DNA from: an uncultured Collinsella sp.
GTDB taxonomy: Bacteria; Actinomycetota; Coriobacteriia; Coriobacteriales; Coriobacteriaceae
DNA: 12,442 bases
Assembly: GCA_900548495.1 (NCBI GenBank)
Contig: URKT01000060.1
Location: 1-12,442, forward strand
Direction of reading: 5' to 3'
The notes under the pieces are model-generated. The model ran no database searches and had not been told where the DNA came from. It saw nothing but the letters and a program-made list of their open reading frames with translations. Made by a program: the position numbers and the translations under genes. This document shows, piece after piece, positions 1 to 6,666 of this stretch; the stretch's first letter is position 1; every line of letters begins with the position of its first letter.

Positions 1-35
1 TGTCTCGTGGGCTCGGAGATGTGTATAAGAGACAG
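1..35. other. Illumina Nextera adapter remnant (left end)
   Basis: Positions 2-35 match the Nextera Read 2 transposase adapter, ending in the mosaic end AGATGTGTATAAGAGACAG. The T at position 1 fits the last base of a reverse-complemented index like the one at the right end. This is library sequence, not genome; genomic sequence starts at about 36. Confidence 0.97.
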
Positions 36-45
36 GTGTGCGGGC

Positions 46-71
46 TCAAAGTGGGAGATTATCCACGCTCG
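46..71 (+). repeat. 26-bp direct repeat, left copy flanking the fic gene
   Basis: This 26-base stretch, with core GGGAGATTATCCACG at 53-67, recurs exactly at 1487-1512. It lies 25 bases past the fic stop codon. The 15-base core occurs a third time, inverted, at 1445-1459. The repeats therefore bracket the fic gene and its control region. They may be a dispersed intergenic repeat or the scars of an inserted cassette. Confidence 0.85.
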
Positions 72-96
72 CTTTAATTTGCCTGGGCTGCGATGC

Positions 97-1269
97 CTAT
101 CTAATCGGCTCGGCGTCTTCCCTGAGAATCGAAAGATACTCTTCATACCCGTACTGCCGGTATCTCTGTCTTGACTCGTCGAGCGGACGGAGGATACCCA
201 ATTCTTCAAATGATTTGACGAGCGAGCTCGCGGTACTCCTGCCGATATCGAGTTGGGCAGCGATGAATGCGGTGTCGACGATGGGGTGCTCTTCAAGAAT
301 GCCCAACAGCCTTTGCCCGTTTGCAGCAGTCCTTCCGAGATTTTCGGTAATGGTTGCTGTGGAACGGTTATGGAGGTCAACAAGGTTTTTTAAAGACCCT
401 ACCGAGTCCTTCGCACTCTCGAGAAGACTGTTGCAGAAAAACTCTATCCATTCCTCGTAAGTGCCTCTCTCCCTTACGGATGTGAGTTGCCGGTAGTACT
501 CGCTTCGGTTTTTCTTGAACTGGAACGATGGATAGAACAAGCAAGAATGAAGAACGCCATCATTGATGAGCATAAGTGTAATGAGAAGCCTGCCCAGGCG
601 ACCGTTTCCGTCTAGGAATGGATGGGCAGTTTCAAATTGGTAATGGACGAGCGCCGCCCGCACAATCGGATCCATTTCGACTTGAGGCTCATTGATAAAG
701 CGTTCGAGGTCCTGGAGCGTGTTACTCAAATCTTCAATGTTTGGAGGGACAAACGATGCGGTTGCAATGGTGCAGCCTGAGGGGCCAATCCAGTTTTGTG
801 AGGAGCGCAGCTCGCCTGGATTCTTCTCCGTTCCGCGCACTCCGTCCAGCAGGACCGCATGAACTTGCCTAAGAAGTCTCGTGCACAAGGGCATCTTTTT
901 GAGCAGTTCTACGCCGCGGTCGACAGCACGGACGTAATTCACGACGTCTGCGACATCTTTATGATGGGGTTGTGTTTGCGATGGACTAAGTAGGTCGTCA
1001 AACGTGCACTGGGTTCCCTCAATTTGCGAAGAAAGGAGTGCTTCTTTGCGCACGTACATTGTCAGATACATATCGGCGTTGGGAACAAAGTAGAGCATGC
1101 CTTCAAGCTCTCCAAGCTTTCGTGAGCATGCGGAAAGCGTGCGATAGGTTTCCTCGGTGAGGTTTAGCTGCCTCAATGATTGCAAGGGCGTTGGAAAAAA
1201 CGAATAGTAAGCCAATTTCCCCGATAGATTATTGCGGAGCGTTCCCTGGCCGTTCTCCTCGATTTGCAT
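97..1269 (-). CDS. Fic-family protein adenylyltransferase with C-terminal winged helix
   Basis: A 390-residue Fic protein. Proteins of this family usually transfer AMP from ATP to a hydroxyl side chain of a target protein. The catalytic loop HPFLDGNGRLGR is complete at residues 216-227, with the catalytic His216. An N-terminal Fic_N region carries the inhibitory-helix signature S-x-x-x-E-G (Ser80 to Gly85), which marks a class II, self-inhibited enzyme. Residues about 326-365 look like a winged helix-turn-helix, common in chromosomal Fic proteins and able to bind DNA. I chose the ATG at 1269 because GGAGG lies five bases before it; the in-frame ATG at 1281 has no good ribosome site. No antitoxin-like partner gene is beside it, so a FicTA-type pair is unlikely. 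The AT-rich repeats upstream may be its own operators. The target protein cannot be told from sequence. Confidence 0.93.
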   Translation of the reverse strand: MQIEENGQGTLRNNLSGKLAYYSFFPTPLQSLRQLNLTEETYRTLSACSRKLGELEGMLYFVPNADMYLTMYVRKEALLSSQIEGTQCTFDDLLSPSQTQPHHKDVADVVNYVRAVDRGVELLKKMPLCTRLLRQVHAVLLDGVRGTEKNPGELRSSQNWIGPSGCTIATASFVPPNIEDLSNTLQDLERFINEPQVEMDPIVRAALVHYQFETAHPFLDGNGRLGRLLITLMLINDGVLHSCLFYPSFQFKKNRSEYYRQLTSVRERGTYEEWIEFFCNSLLESAKDSVGSLKNLVDLHNRSTATITENLGRTAANGQRLLGILEEHPIVDTAFIAAQLDIGRSTASSLVKSFEELGILRPLDESRQRYRQYGYEEYLSILREDAEPIR

Positions 1270-1295
1270 CGCGCCCTCCATATCTTTAGTGCCGG

Positions 1296-1398
1296 AAACT
1301 CGTTATTAGGCTAATCATATCAATTCTAATAACGAGTTTAAGGATTAAATAGTTATTAGAATTGATGTAAACAATCTAATGATGAGAAGTCGTTATTA
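1296..1398. promoter_or_regulatory. AT-rich operator-like array upstream of fic
   Basis: An 8-base site occurs in alternating orientation: GTTATTAG at 1302-1309, CTAATAAC at 1326-1333, GTTATTAG at 1352-1359, and GTTATTA again at 1392-1398. The pairs form two perfect inverted repeats that share the middle copy: 1296-1309 with 1326-1339 (14 bp) and 1319-1333 with 1352-1366 (15 bp). A TATGAT-like -10 on the minus strand (1314-1319) lies between the first two sites. The region is far more AT-rich than its surroundings. I infer regulator binding sites for fic; autoregulation by its winged helix is one possibility. Confidence 0.6.
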
Positions 1399-1444
1399 CT
1401 TGACCATGGAGCTCGGCTTGGTACAAGGGGTCATCCAAAATGAA

Positions 1445-1459
1445 CGTGGATAATCTCCC
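1445..1459 (-). repeat. Inverted copy of the flanking-repeat core
   Basis: CGTGGATAATCTCCC here is the exact reverse complement of 1494-1508, with a 34-base spacer. The two arms could form a hairpin or be the end of a small element. The same core is also found at 53-67. Confidence 0.75.
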
Positions 1460-1486
1460 GTTTTTGGCTCGGTGACGGCCTCAAAG

Positions 1487-1512
1487 TCAAAGTGGGAGAT
1501 TATCCACGCTCG
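1487..1512 (+). repeat. 26-bp direct repeat, right copy flanking the fic gene
   Basis: Identical over 26 bases to 46-71, about 1.44 kb away, with the fic gene and its operator region between them. The bases AAAGT occur twice in a row just before the core here, so the repeat edge may itself be slightly duplicated. Confidence 0.85.
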
Positions 1513-1550
1513 TTAGTTAAGCGTCCGAAAATCCACACTCGCCAAACCTA

Positions 1551-1574
1551 CCAAAAAGGGACGGTTTTATTTTG
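1551..1574 (+). repeat. Single-arm copy of the CCAAAAAGGGAC intergenic repeat
   Basis: This 24-base stretch matches 9533-9556 at 22 of 24 positions, and the first 12 bases are identical. Unlike the copy near 9.5 kb, no matching second arm follows it, so it looks like a partial or decayed member of a dispersed repeat family. Confidence 0.7.
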
Positions 1575-1773
1575 ACACGTTTCGGTCGGTATCAGGAAGT
1601 GTCAGGGACGGGGCGGCGGCAAGACTCGAGAGCGAAAAGAAGTATCGGGTTTGGCGTGCCCGCTTCTGCCCGTCCCGCGCGCGGGCGATACTCGGCTTAT
1701 CGATCCGCGATGCAAAGGAGACGCTCCATTCCACGAGCGCTACCGAGAAGGGCTTGCGATTCGAGTCCCCACC

Positions 1774-1802
1774 TTAGCATTTGAACCATTTGGCACTATA
1801 AT
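1774..1802 (+). promoter_or_regulatory. Promoter for the PTS EIIA gene
   Basis: A consensus -10 box TATAAT lies at 1797-1802, with a weaker -35 (TTAGCA, 1774-1779) 17 bases upstream. Transcription would start near 1809, about 43 bases before the start codon. No clear operator palindrome overlaps it. Confidence 0.6.
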
Positions 1803-1851
1803 TACCGTAAGCATGCGCACAACGTTGCGCTTAATCAAGAGGAGAAAACGT

Positions 1852-2388
1852 ATGGGTCTGTTTGACATGTTCAAGAAGAAGGCTGAGCCCGCGGCTGCCG
1901 CTGCTCCGGCCTCCATCTCTGCTTCTGCTGGCGCCGACGTGCTGTGCTCGCCCGTCAAGGGCAAGGTCATCAAGATGGCCGACGTGCCCGATCCCGTTTT
2001 TGGTGGCGAGGTTCTGGGCAAGGGCTGTGCCGTGTGGCCCGAGGACGATCTGGTCTACGCTCCCTGCGACGGTAAGGTGACCGTCACCATGGGTCACGCC
2101 GTGGGTCTGCAGTCCGATAGCGGCATCGAGGTTCTGGTGCACGTTGGCGTCGATACCGTCAACATGAACGGTGACGGCTTCGAGGGCTTCGTCAAGGCCG
2201 ACGACGTCGTGAAGGCCGGCCAGCCCATCCTCAAGATCGACCGCGCCAAGATTGCTGCCGCCGGTTACAAGGACTGCGTCGTCGTGGCCGTGTCCAACAC
2301 CGCCGAGTTTGCCGATGTCGAACTCGCCGTCGAGGCCGACTCCGCTGTCGCCGCCGGTGACGCCATCGTTAAGGTCGTCCGCAAGTAA
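1852..2388 (+). CDS. PTS glucose-type EIIA component (Crr-like)
   Basis: A 178-residue soluble phosphocarrier of the sugar phosphotransferase system. It takes phosphate from HPr onto a histidine and passes it to a sugar-specific EIIB domain. The phosphorylated histidine is His97 in LVHVGVDTV, and the supporting active-site histidine is His82 in GHAVGL, the same pair as in E. coli EIIA-Glc. The N-terminus MGLFDMFKKK closely resembles the membrane-binding amphipathic helix of E. coli Crr and is followed by an Ala/Pro-rich linker (about residues 11-28). The start is set by AGAGGAG at 1838-1844. No EIIB or EIIC gene is adjacent and the gene has its own promoter and terminator, so it is a stand-alone EIIA. 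It may serve transporters elsewhere and possibly regulation; that is inference. It could equally be called PtsG-type IIA. Confidence 0.93.
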   Translation: MGLFDMFKKKAEPAAAAAPASISASAGADVLCSPVKGKVIKMADVPDPVFGGEVLGKGCAVWPEDDLVYAPCDGKVTVTMGHAVGLQSDSGIEVLVHVGVDTVNMNGDGFEGFVKADDVVKAGQPILKIDRAKIAAAGYKDCVVVAVSNTAEFADVELAVEADSAVAAGDAIVKVVRK

Positions 2389-2413
2389 ATTGCGGCATCC
2401 AAAGGATGTGCAA

Positions 2414-2443
2414 GGGTGGTCGGGTTTTCCGGCCACCTTTTTT
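2414..2443 (+). terminator. Rho-independent terminator of the PTS EIIA gene
   Basis: A nine-pair stem (2415-2423 with 2429-2437, one G-U pair) with a five-base loop, followed by six T at 2438-2443. It begins 26 bases after the stop codon. Confidence 0.85.
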
Positions 2444-2529
2444 ATTGCACCGCGGGAAAGCGTTTTATTGCACGTTGGGCGGGCTTGCAAACCGTTCGGA
2501 CGCTAAAACGAACCGACCGTGCCTTCGCG

Positions 2530-2559
2530 TTGCCGAGGGTGTTCATAAGCGGATAGTAT
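2530..2559 (+). promoter_or_regulatory. Possible promoter for the lipoprotein gene
   Basis: TTGCCG at 2530-2535 and TAGTAT at 2554-2559 are 18 bases apart. This is a moderate match only. It leaves a leader of about 60 bases before the start at 2625. Because a terminator ends the preceding gene, a promoter is expected in this gap. Confidence 0.4.
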
Positions 2560-2624
2560 GGGCTTACTTATTACAACGTGCGCCGCGTCTGGGAAGCGCA
2601 GTGCCGCTCATTGGGAGGAACAAC

Positions 2625-3182
2625 ATGAAAAAGAAGCTGCTGCTTGCGCCCCTCATGGCCGTCTTGGTTGCATGCGTGGTCCTGCTTTCCGGTTGCGGAG
2701 GCCCTTCGGTTGAGGAGCTCATCACCGAGGATCTTACGACTCAGTTTGACGAGGTCAAGAACGGTGGCGACGACTTCCTCTCTGGTCTGGAGGAGGCTTC
2801 GGGCGACGAGTTCGAGCAGCTGGGTATCGATCCCAAGGAGTATGCCAAGACCTATCTCGAGGGCTTTGACTACAAGATCGGCGACGTGACGGTCGACGAA
2901 GACAAGGGTGTCGCGACCGCCGAGGTCTCCATCACCTGCAAGTCTATGAACAAGATCGTCGAGGACTTCTCCACCCAGTATCAGGAGAAGGTTGCCGCGC
3001 TTGATACGGTTCCTTCCGATGACGAGCTGTACAAGATGGCCGGTCAGGTTATGGTCGATGTGACCAAGGCCACCGAGCCCAGGAAGACCACGGTTATCTT
3101 CAAGTACACCTGCAACGACGACGGCGAGTGGTCTGCCGACGACTCCGTCAACTCCGAGATGATGGATGCAATGCTGAACTAG
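2625..3182 (+). CDS. Secreted lipoprotein of unknown function
   Basis: A 185-residue protein with a classic lipoprotein signal: a Lys-rich start (MKKK), a hydrophobic core to residue 20 and the lipobox LSGC with the lipidated Cys24. After cleavage it would be anchored on the outer face of the cell membrane. The mature part is acidic and has no membrane segment. It has a helical stretch, then a beta-rich region (about 70-105) with regular V-x-V-x patterns, then another helix and strand. That layout resembles small Ig-like or NTF2-like lipoproteins of Gram-positive bacteria, but I cannot name the family. Two cysteines, in SITCKS and KYTCND, could form a disulfide. The start is set by GGGAGGAA at 2613-2620. 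It is a single-gene unit closed by strong hairpins. Function unknown. Confidence 0.88.
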   Translation: MKKKLLLAPLMAVLVACVVLLSGCGGPSVEELITEDLTTQFDEVKNGGDDFLSGLEEASGDEFEQLGIDPKEYAKTYLEGFDYKIGDVTVDEDKGVATAEVSITCKSMNKIVEDFSTQYQEKVAALDTVPSDDELYKMAGQVMVDVTKATEPRKTTVIFKYTCNDDGEWSADDSVNSEMMDAMLN

Positions 3183-3184
3183 GG

Positions 3185-3213
3185 GGTTACGCGGTTCTAC
3201 GAACCGCGTAACC
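3185..3213 (+). terminator. Perfect hairpin just after the lipoprotein gene
   Basis: Perfect 13-bp stem (3185-3197 with 3201-3213) and a three-base loop, starting two bases after the stop codon. There is no T run after it, so it may protect the mRNA end rather than terminate by itself; a canonical terminator follows 41 bases later. Confidence 0.6.
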
Positions 3214-3254
3214 AGTTGACGCTGCGCGCCGCCCAGGACGACAATTTGTCATTC

Positions 3255-3296
3255 AAAAGGCGAGGCATGACCAGAAGGTCTATGCCTCGCCTTTTT
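3255..3296 (+). terminator. Strong rho-independent terminator of the lipoprotein gene
   Basis: A 14-bp stem (3255-3268 with 3282-3295) is extended by an inner GACC/GGTC stem and an AGAA loop. The right arm runs into a T tract (3292-3296) and the left arm starts with A residues, so it could also work on the opposite strand. Confidence 0.85.
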
Positions 3297-3660
3297 CATG
3301 CCAACTTGTTCGTCCTGGACGTCGCTCGCTGTCCATCCTCTACCTGCGTCGTTGCCATGGTGCGGCACTTGTAGTCATTGGGGACGTTCTTAAATGACCA
3401 GGCGGCAGTTGGGGACACTCCTTGTGCCAGCGTTGCATCGATTGCTTGGGAAACCGTGACCCGGTTTTTGGCCGAATAGTGGGTCGCATTTTCCGGATGG
3501 GGTGGGTTACGGAAAGTGCGACCCGGAATATTACTCTGAAACGGGATGCGGTTTCCCTGATGCGCCTCAAACGGAAAGCGCATCCCATTCCGGAGCTCCA
3601 AAACGGGATGCGCTTTCCGCGCGGAAGAATTGCCGCAGCTGCGTTAAGCAGTGTCGCTCG
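3297..3660. other. Intergenic block between convergent genes, repeats only
   Basis: No supported gene. The segment 3371-3430 has two TTGGGGAC copies (3378-3385, 3409-3416), and a short inverted pair GTCATT/AATGAC (3374-3379, 3393-3398) surrounds the first. From 3481 to 3619 there is a cluster of palindromic repeats, described separately. Open frames here have no ribosome site and simply reflect the repeats. Confidence 0.65.
3481..3619. repeat. Cluster of palindromic REP-like repeats
   Basis: Three related hairpin units. Unit 1 pairs 3481-3495 with 3510-3524 (15 bp, one G-U-type mismatch). Unit 2 pairs 3543-3556 with 3573-3586 (14 bp, one mismatch). The arm 3572-3586 also pairs perfectly over 15 bp with 3605-3619, so two hairpins compete for the same arm. 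The arms share the theme GGG-(A/T)-(T/C)-GC-TTTCC. Read on the minus strand, the last hairpin could end transcripts coming from the HAD gene at 3661. Confidence 0.7.
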
Positions 3661-4329
3661 TTACTCGCCCAGCACCAGCGCCGCGAGCTCTGCCTGGGTG
3701 TCCACCACGTAGTCGGCGCCGGTGGCTTCCAGCTCTGCGCGGCCGCGGAAACCCCAGCTGACGCCCGCACTCTTAAGGCCGGCGTTGTGGCCGGTCAGGA
3801 TATCGACATTGGAATCGCCTACGTAGAGCGTGGTCGCCGGGTCGGCGCCTAGCTCTTCCATCACATGCAGCGTGACGGGTGCTTCGGGCTTGGGCGGAAA
3901 CGCATCGACACGGCCCTGCACCAGCGCAAAGCGCTCGGAACCAAAATACTTTTCGATAAGCGGAGCCGCCGAGACGTGGTCCTTGTTGGTGAGCACGGCA
4001 AGCTGAACGCCCGCGGCGCGCAAGCGGTCGAGCATCTCGATCGTGCCGGCATAGGGAGCGGTGTGGTCTTCCTTGTGCTCGCCGTAGTAAGCCCTAAACT
4101 CGGCAAGTGTCTGCTCAAACATGCGGCCGTCGCCTGCGTACTCGGCGGGCATAAAGCGCTCAACCAGCTTGAGCATGCCGTTTCCCACCTTGTAGCGGTA
4201 CTCGTCAACGGCAAACGTGGGCCAGCCGTGCGCCTCGCAGGTATGGTTGCCGGCGGCCGCCAGGTCCTCGAGCGTGTTGAGAATGGTGCCGTCCAGGTCA
4301 AAGATCACATGGGAAAAAGCTGCTGCCAT
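3661..4329 (-). CDS. HAD-superfamily phosphatase, phosphoglycolate phosphatase-like
   Basis: A 222-residue haloacid-dehalogenase hydrolase of the Gph type. Motif I is FDLDGT near residue 10, with the nucleophile aspartate. Motif II is VLTNK, motif III the lysine of PPKPEAP, and motif IV the acidic GDSNVD. A helical cap lies between motifs I and II. Such enzymes remove phosphate from small metabolites, classically 2-phosphoglycolate; the true substrate is uncertain. I chose the ATG at 4329, preceded by AGGAG, because it gives a normal family N-terminus; the upstream ATG at 4392 adds 21 residues unlike the family. It lies 105 bases after hypE on the same strand and may be read through from the hyp genes, but a possible promoter overlaps the hypE end. 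No known link to hydrogenase maturation. Confidence 0.9.
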   Translation of the reverse strand: MAAAFSHVIFDLDGTILNTLEDLAAAGNHTCEAHGWPTFAVDEYRYKVGNGMLKLVERFMPAEYAGDGRMFEQTLAEFRAYYGEHKEDHTAPYAGTIEMLDRLRAAGVQLAVLTNKDHVSAAPLIEKYFGSERFALVQGRVDAFPPKPEAPVTLHVMEELGADPATTLYVGDSNVDILTGHNAGLKSAGVSWGFRGRAELEATGADYVVDTQAELAALVLGE

Positions 4330-4411
4330 GGGTGCTCCTGCCGCTTGAGTTGTAAAACGCACCCCATGATACTGGGCATGCGTGCCGGGCATGTTTGGAA
4401 TCTGAATATCT

Positions 4412-4441
4412 TTAATAGCCCTGAGCCTTTGTCGTTAGCAA
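4412..4441 (-). promoter_or_regulatory. Possible promoter for the HAD phosphatase gene
   Basis: On the minus strand, TTGCTA (4441-4436) and TATTAA (4417-4412) are 18 bases apart. The -35 overlaps the last codons and stop of hypE. A moderate match that would allow expression independent of the hyp genes. Confidence 0.35.
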
Positions 4442-5469
4442 ATTCTCGGCAGCTGCTCTCCTACGAGCATGTCGAGGATGCGGGTCGAGCCCCAGCCGGT
4501 ACGTACGCGCACGGCGGGTCGAGCGTCCGATCCAAGTGGCAGCACGCGGCCGATAATCGCGGCGTTCTCGCCGTAGCGGGCGGCGCGCATGGCGGCCAGC
4601 GCCGCATCGGCTTGTTCGGCCGGCACGACGGCAACCATCTTGCCCTCGTTTGCCACCTGCAGCACATCGTAGCCGAGCATCTCGCAGGCGGCCTGCACGT
4701 CGGGACGCACGGGCACGGCATCCTCGTCGACCTCCATGGCAACGCCGCTGGCCTGTGCAAACTCGTTGAGTGTGGACGCCAGGCCACCGCGCGTGGGGTC
4801 GCGGAAGCAACGTGTGTCGGGTGCTGCGGAAAGCACATCGGCAATCAGGTGGTTGAGCGGCGCGGCGTCGCTTTCGATGGTGCTCGAAAACGCCAGACCC
4901 TCGCGCTGACTCATGATGGCGATGCCGTGGTCACCCAGTGTGCCCGACACCAGGATGACGTCGCCGGGCCGGCAGTTTGCGCCGCTGAGCGCCACGCCCG
5001 CGGGTACCTCGCCCACGCCGGCGGTATTGATATAGACGCCGTCGGCCCCGCCGCGCTCGACCACCTTAGTGTCGCCGGTGATTATGGACACGCCCGCCTC
5101 GTGCGCCGTTTCGGCCATGGTCTGCACAATTTGGCGCAGCTTGTCCATGGGATAGCCCTCTTCGAGGATAAAGCCGCATGAGAGGTAGCGCACGTTAGCG
5201 CCCGAGGTCGCGACGTCGTTGACGGTTCCGCATACGGCGAGGCGGCCGATATTGCCGCCGGGGAAGAACTGCGGCGTTACCACAAAGCTGTCGGTCGACA
5301 TGGCGATTCGCCCGCTTGCGGGCAACGCGGCGACACCGGCATCGTTGCCAGCAAGCAGCTCGGGCGACCCAAAGGCATCCAGAAAGACCTCATCGATAAT
5401 GCGTTTCATCATCTGGCCGCCGGAGCCGTGACCCAGCAGGACGGTGCTATCGGTAACGCTATGGGACAT
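4435..5469 (-). CDS. hypE: Hydrogenase maturation protein HypE
   Basis: A 344-residue HypE. It accepts a carbamoyl group from HypF on its C-terminal cysteine and dehydrates it, using ATP, to a thiocyanate. This is the source of the CN ligands of the [NiFe] active site. The protein ends in PRIC, the invariant tail with the carrier cysteine. The PurM/AIR-synthase-like ATP fold shows in LLGHGSGG near the N-terminus, VNDVATSGA and ITGDTKVV. The length fits the family. I start it at 5469 (MSHSV) with GGAG eight bases upstream; an in-frame ATG at 5532 would add 21 residues of non-family sequence. It lies 81 bases after hypD, and that gap holds a short inverted repeat (5525-5530 with 5543-5548). It acts in the cytoplasm with HypF, then passes CN to the HypCD complex. 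Confidence 0.97.
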   Translation of the reverse strand: MSHSVTDSTVLLGHGSGGQMMKRIIDEVFLDAFGSPELLAGNDAGVAALPASGRIAMSTDSFVVTPQFFPGGNIGRLAVCGTVNDVATSGANVRYLSCGFILEEGYPMDKLRQIVQTMAETAHEAGVSIITGDTKVVERGGADGVYINTAGVGEVPAGVALSGANCRPGDVILVSGTLGDHGIAIMSQREGLAFSSTIESDAAPLNHLIADVLSAAPDTRCFRDPTRGGLASTLNEFAQASGVAMEVDEDAVPVRPDVQAACEMLGYDVLQVANEGKMVAVVPAEQADAALAAMRAARYGENAAIIGRVLPLGSDARPAVRVRTGWGSTRILDMLVGEQLPRIC

Positions 5470-5550
5470 ATCGAAAACTCCAATCGTGGGTGGAATTATA
5501 TGGGTGAGGCGCAGCGTCGACCGGTCCGCCATTCGTTAGAACGGCGGAAC

Positions 5551-6666
5551 CTAATAGTCGCGGTAGCGGTAGTACGCCGCGCAGCTACCTTCGGAGCTCA
5601 CCATGCAGGGGCCGACGGGGTGTTCGGGCGTACATGCGTGGCCGAACAGCGGGCAGTCGCTTGGCGTGATGGCACCGCGCAGCACGTCGCCGCAGCGGCA
5701 TCCGCGTGGCTCAACCGTCGGTTCAATGGGCACGTCAAAGCGGGCGCCGGCATCAAAGCGCGCGAATTCGGGTCGGATGGAAAGACCCGAATTGGCAATC
5801 GGTCCCAGCCCGCGCCACGTGGCGTCGCACGGCTCAAATACCTGCTCGACCAGCTGGCGTGCTACGGGATTGCCGTCTGCATTGACGCCGCGGCGGTAGG
5901 CGTTGTCGATCGCCGGCCTGCCTTCGACAACCATCTGGACCAGCATGCAGATGCCCTGCAAGATATCGACCGGCTCAAACCCGGTGACCACGCCCGGGGT
6001 CTCGAACTCATCGACCAAAAACCCAAAGGGTGCCAGGCCTGTGATGGTAGCGACGTGACCAGGCAGGATAAAGCCGTCGATGGTCGTCTCGGGGTCGTTG
6101 GAGATCGCGCGCAGAGCCGGCGGCGTGGTCTTGTGAGCACAGTAGACCGAGAAGTTCTGGAGCCCGCGCGCGTCGGCCTCCAGGATGGCGGCGGCAATGG
6201 TGGGCGTTGTGGTCTCAAAGCCGACGCCCATAAAGATAACCGGGCGTTCGGGATTTTGCTCGGCAATGTCGAGTGCGTCGAGCGGAGAGTAAACGATGCG
6301 GATGTCGCGCCCCGCCGCCTTTTGCGCGGCAAGCGAGGTGGACGATCCGGGCACGCGCATCATGTCGCCAAAGGTGGTGATGATGGCGCCGTCCATGTTG
6401 GAAAGCGCGATTGCGTGATCGATGTCACGGTTGGCGGTGACGCAAACGGGGCACCCCGGGCCGCTCAGCAGTTTGAGTCCCGTCGGCATAATGGAGCGAA
6501 AGCCATAGCGGCCAATGCTCACGGTATGCGTACCGCAGACTTCCATAAGGTTGATGGTGCGGTCGCCGACGAGTTCACGGATGCGTTCGATGAGCTCGCG
6601 GGCCAGCTTGGAATCGCGAAATACCGAAAAGTCGATACCGGAGCGAGCCGGCTGCGTCGCCGCCAC
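5551..6666 (-). CDS. hypD: Hydrogenase maturation protein HypD
   Basis: A 371-residue iron-sulfur scaffold protein. With HypC it builds the Fe(CN)2CO unit of [NiFe] hydrogenases. Signature motifs are MEVCGTHT (Cys44) and GPGCPVC (Cys72, Cys75). A C-terminal region has many cysteines (in GCRCGD, SDCPLFGHAC, GPCMVSSEGSC), matching the [4Fe-4S] binding part. The start is GTG, not ATG. Its G is also the last base of the hypC TAG stop, so the two genes overlap by one base, and GAGG lies seven bases upstream. This implies translational coupling of HypC and HypD, which fits their 1:1 complex. Length and motifs are complete. Confidence 0.97.
   Translation of the reverse strand: MAATQPARSGIDFSVFRDSKLARELIERIRELVGDRTINLMEVCGTHTVSIGRYGFRSIMPTGLKLLSGPGCPVCVTANRDIDHAIALSNMDGAIITTFGDMMRVPGSSTSLAAQKAAGRDIRIVYSPLDALDIAEQNPERPVIFMGVGFETTTPTIAAAILEADARGLQNFSVYCAHKTTPPALRAISNDPETTIDGFILPGHVATITGLAPFGFLVDEFETPGVVTGFEPVDILQGICMLVQMVVEGRPAIDNAYRRGVNADGNPVARQLVEQVFEPCDATWRGLGPIANSGLSIRPEFARFDAGARFDVPIEPTVEPRGCRCGDVLRGAITPSDCPLFGHACTPEHPVGPCMVSSEGSCAAYYRYRDY

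Larger units (their letters stand above)
1399..1773. other. Intergenic stretch between fic and the PTS gene, no convincing gene
   Basis: Together with the operator array this makes almost 600 bases without a supported gene. It holds the inverted and direct copies of the flanking repeat (1445-1459, 1487-1512), a partial third echo of that repeat near 1530-1541, and a copy of the dispersed CCAAAAAGGGAC element at 1551-1574. From about 1580 to 1770 the sequence is GC-rich and some frames are open, but none has a recognisable product or ribosome site. Confidence 0.6.

Noticed and set aside
97..1512. Toxin-antitoxin pair built on the Fic protein
   Set aside because: There is no small antitoxin gene beside it, and the inhibitory motif is within the Fic protein itself, which points to self-inhibition.
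1740..1775. Possible tRNA T-arm (GATTCGAGTCCCC)
   Set aside because: The flanking bases do not form a T stem, and no acceptor stem, D arm or anticodon arm is found upstream.
1651..1851. N-terminal extension of the PTS EIIA frame
   Set aside because: The consensus TATAAT promoter at 1797-1802 and the ribosome site at 1838-1844 lie inside this stretch, and the Crr-like MGLFD start is at 1852.
3296..3601. Small minus- and plus-strand open frames in the repeat block
   Set aside because: They have no ribosome site, overlap several palindromic repeats and resemble no protein I know.
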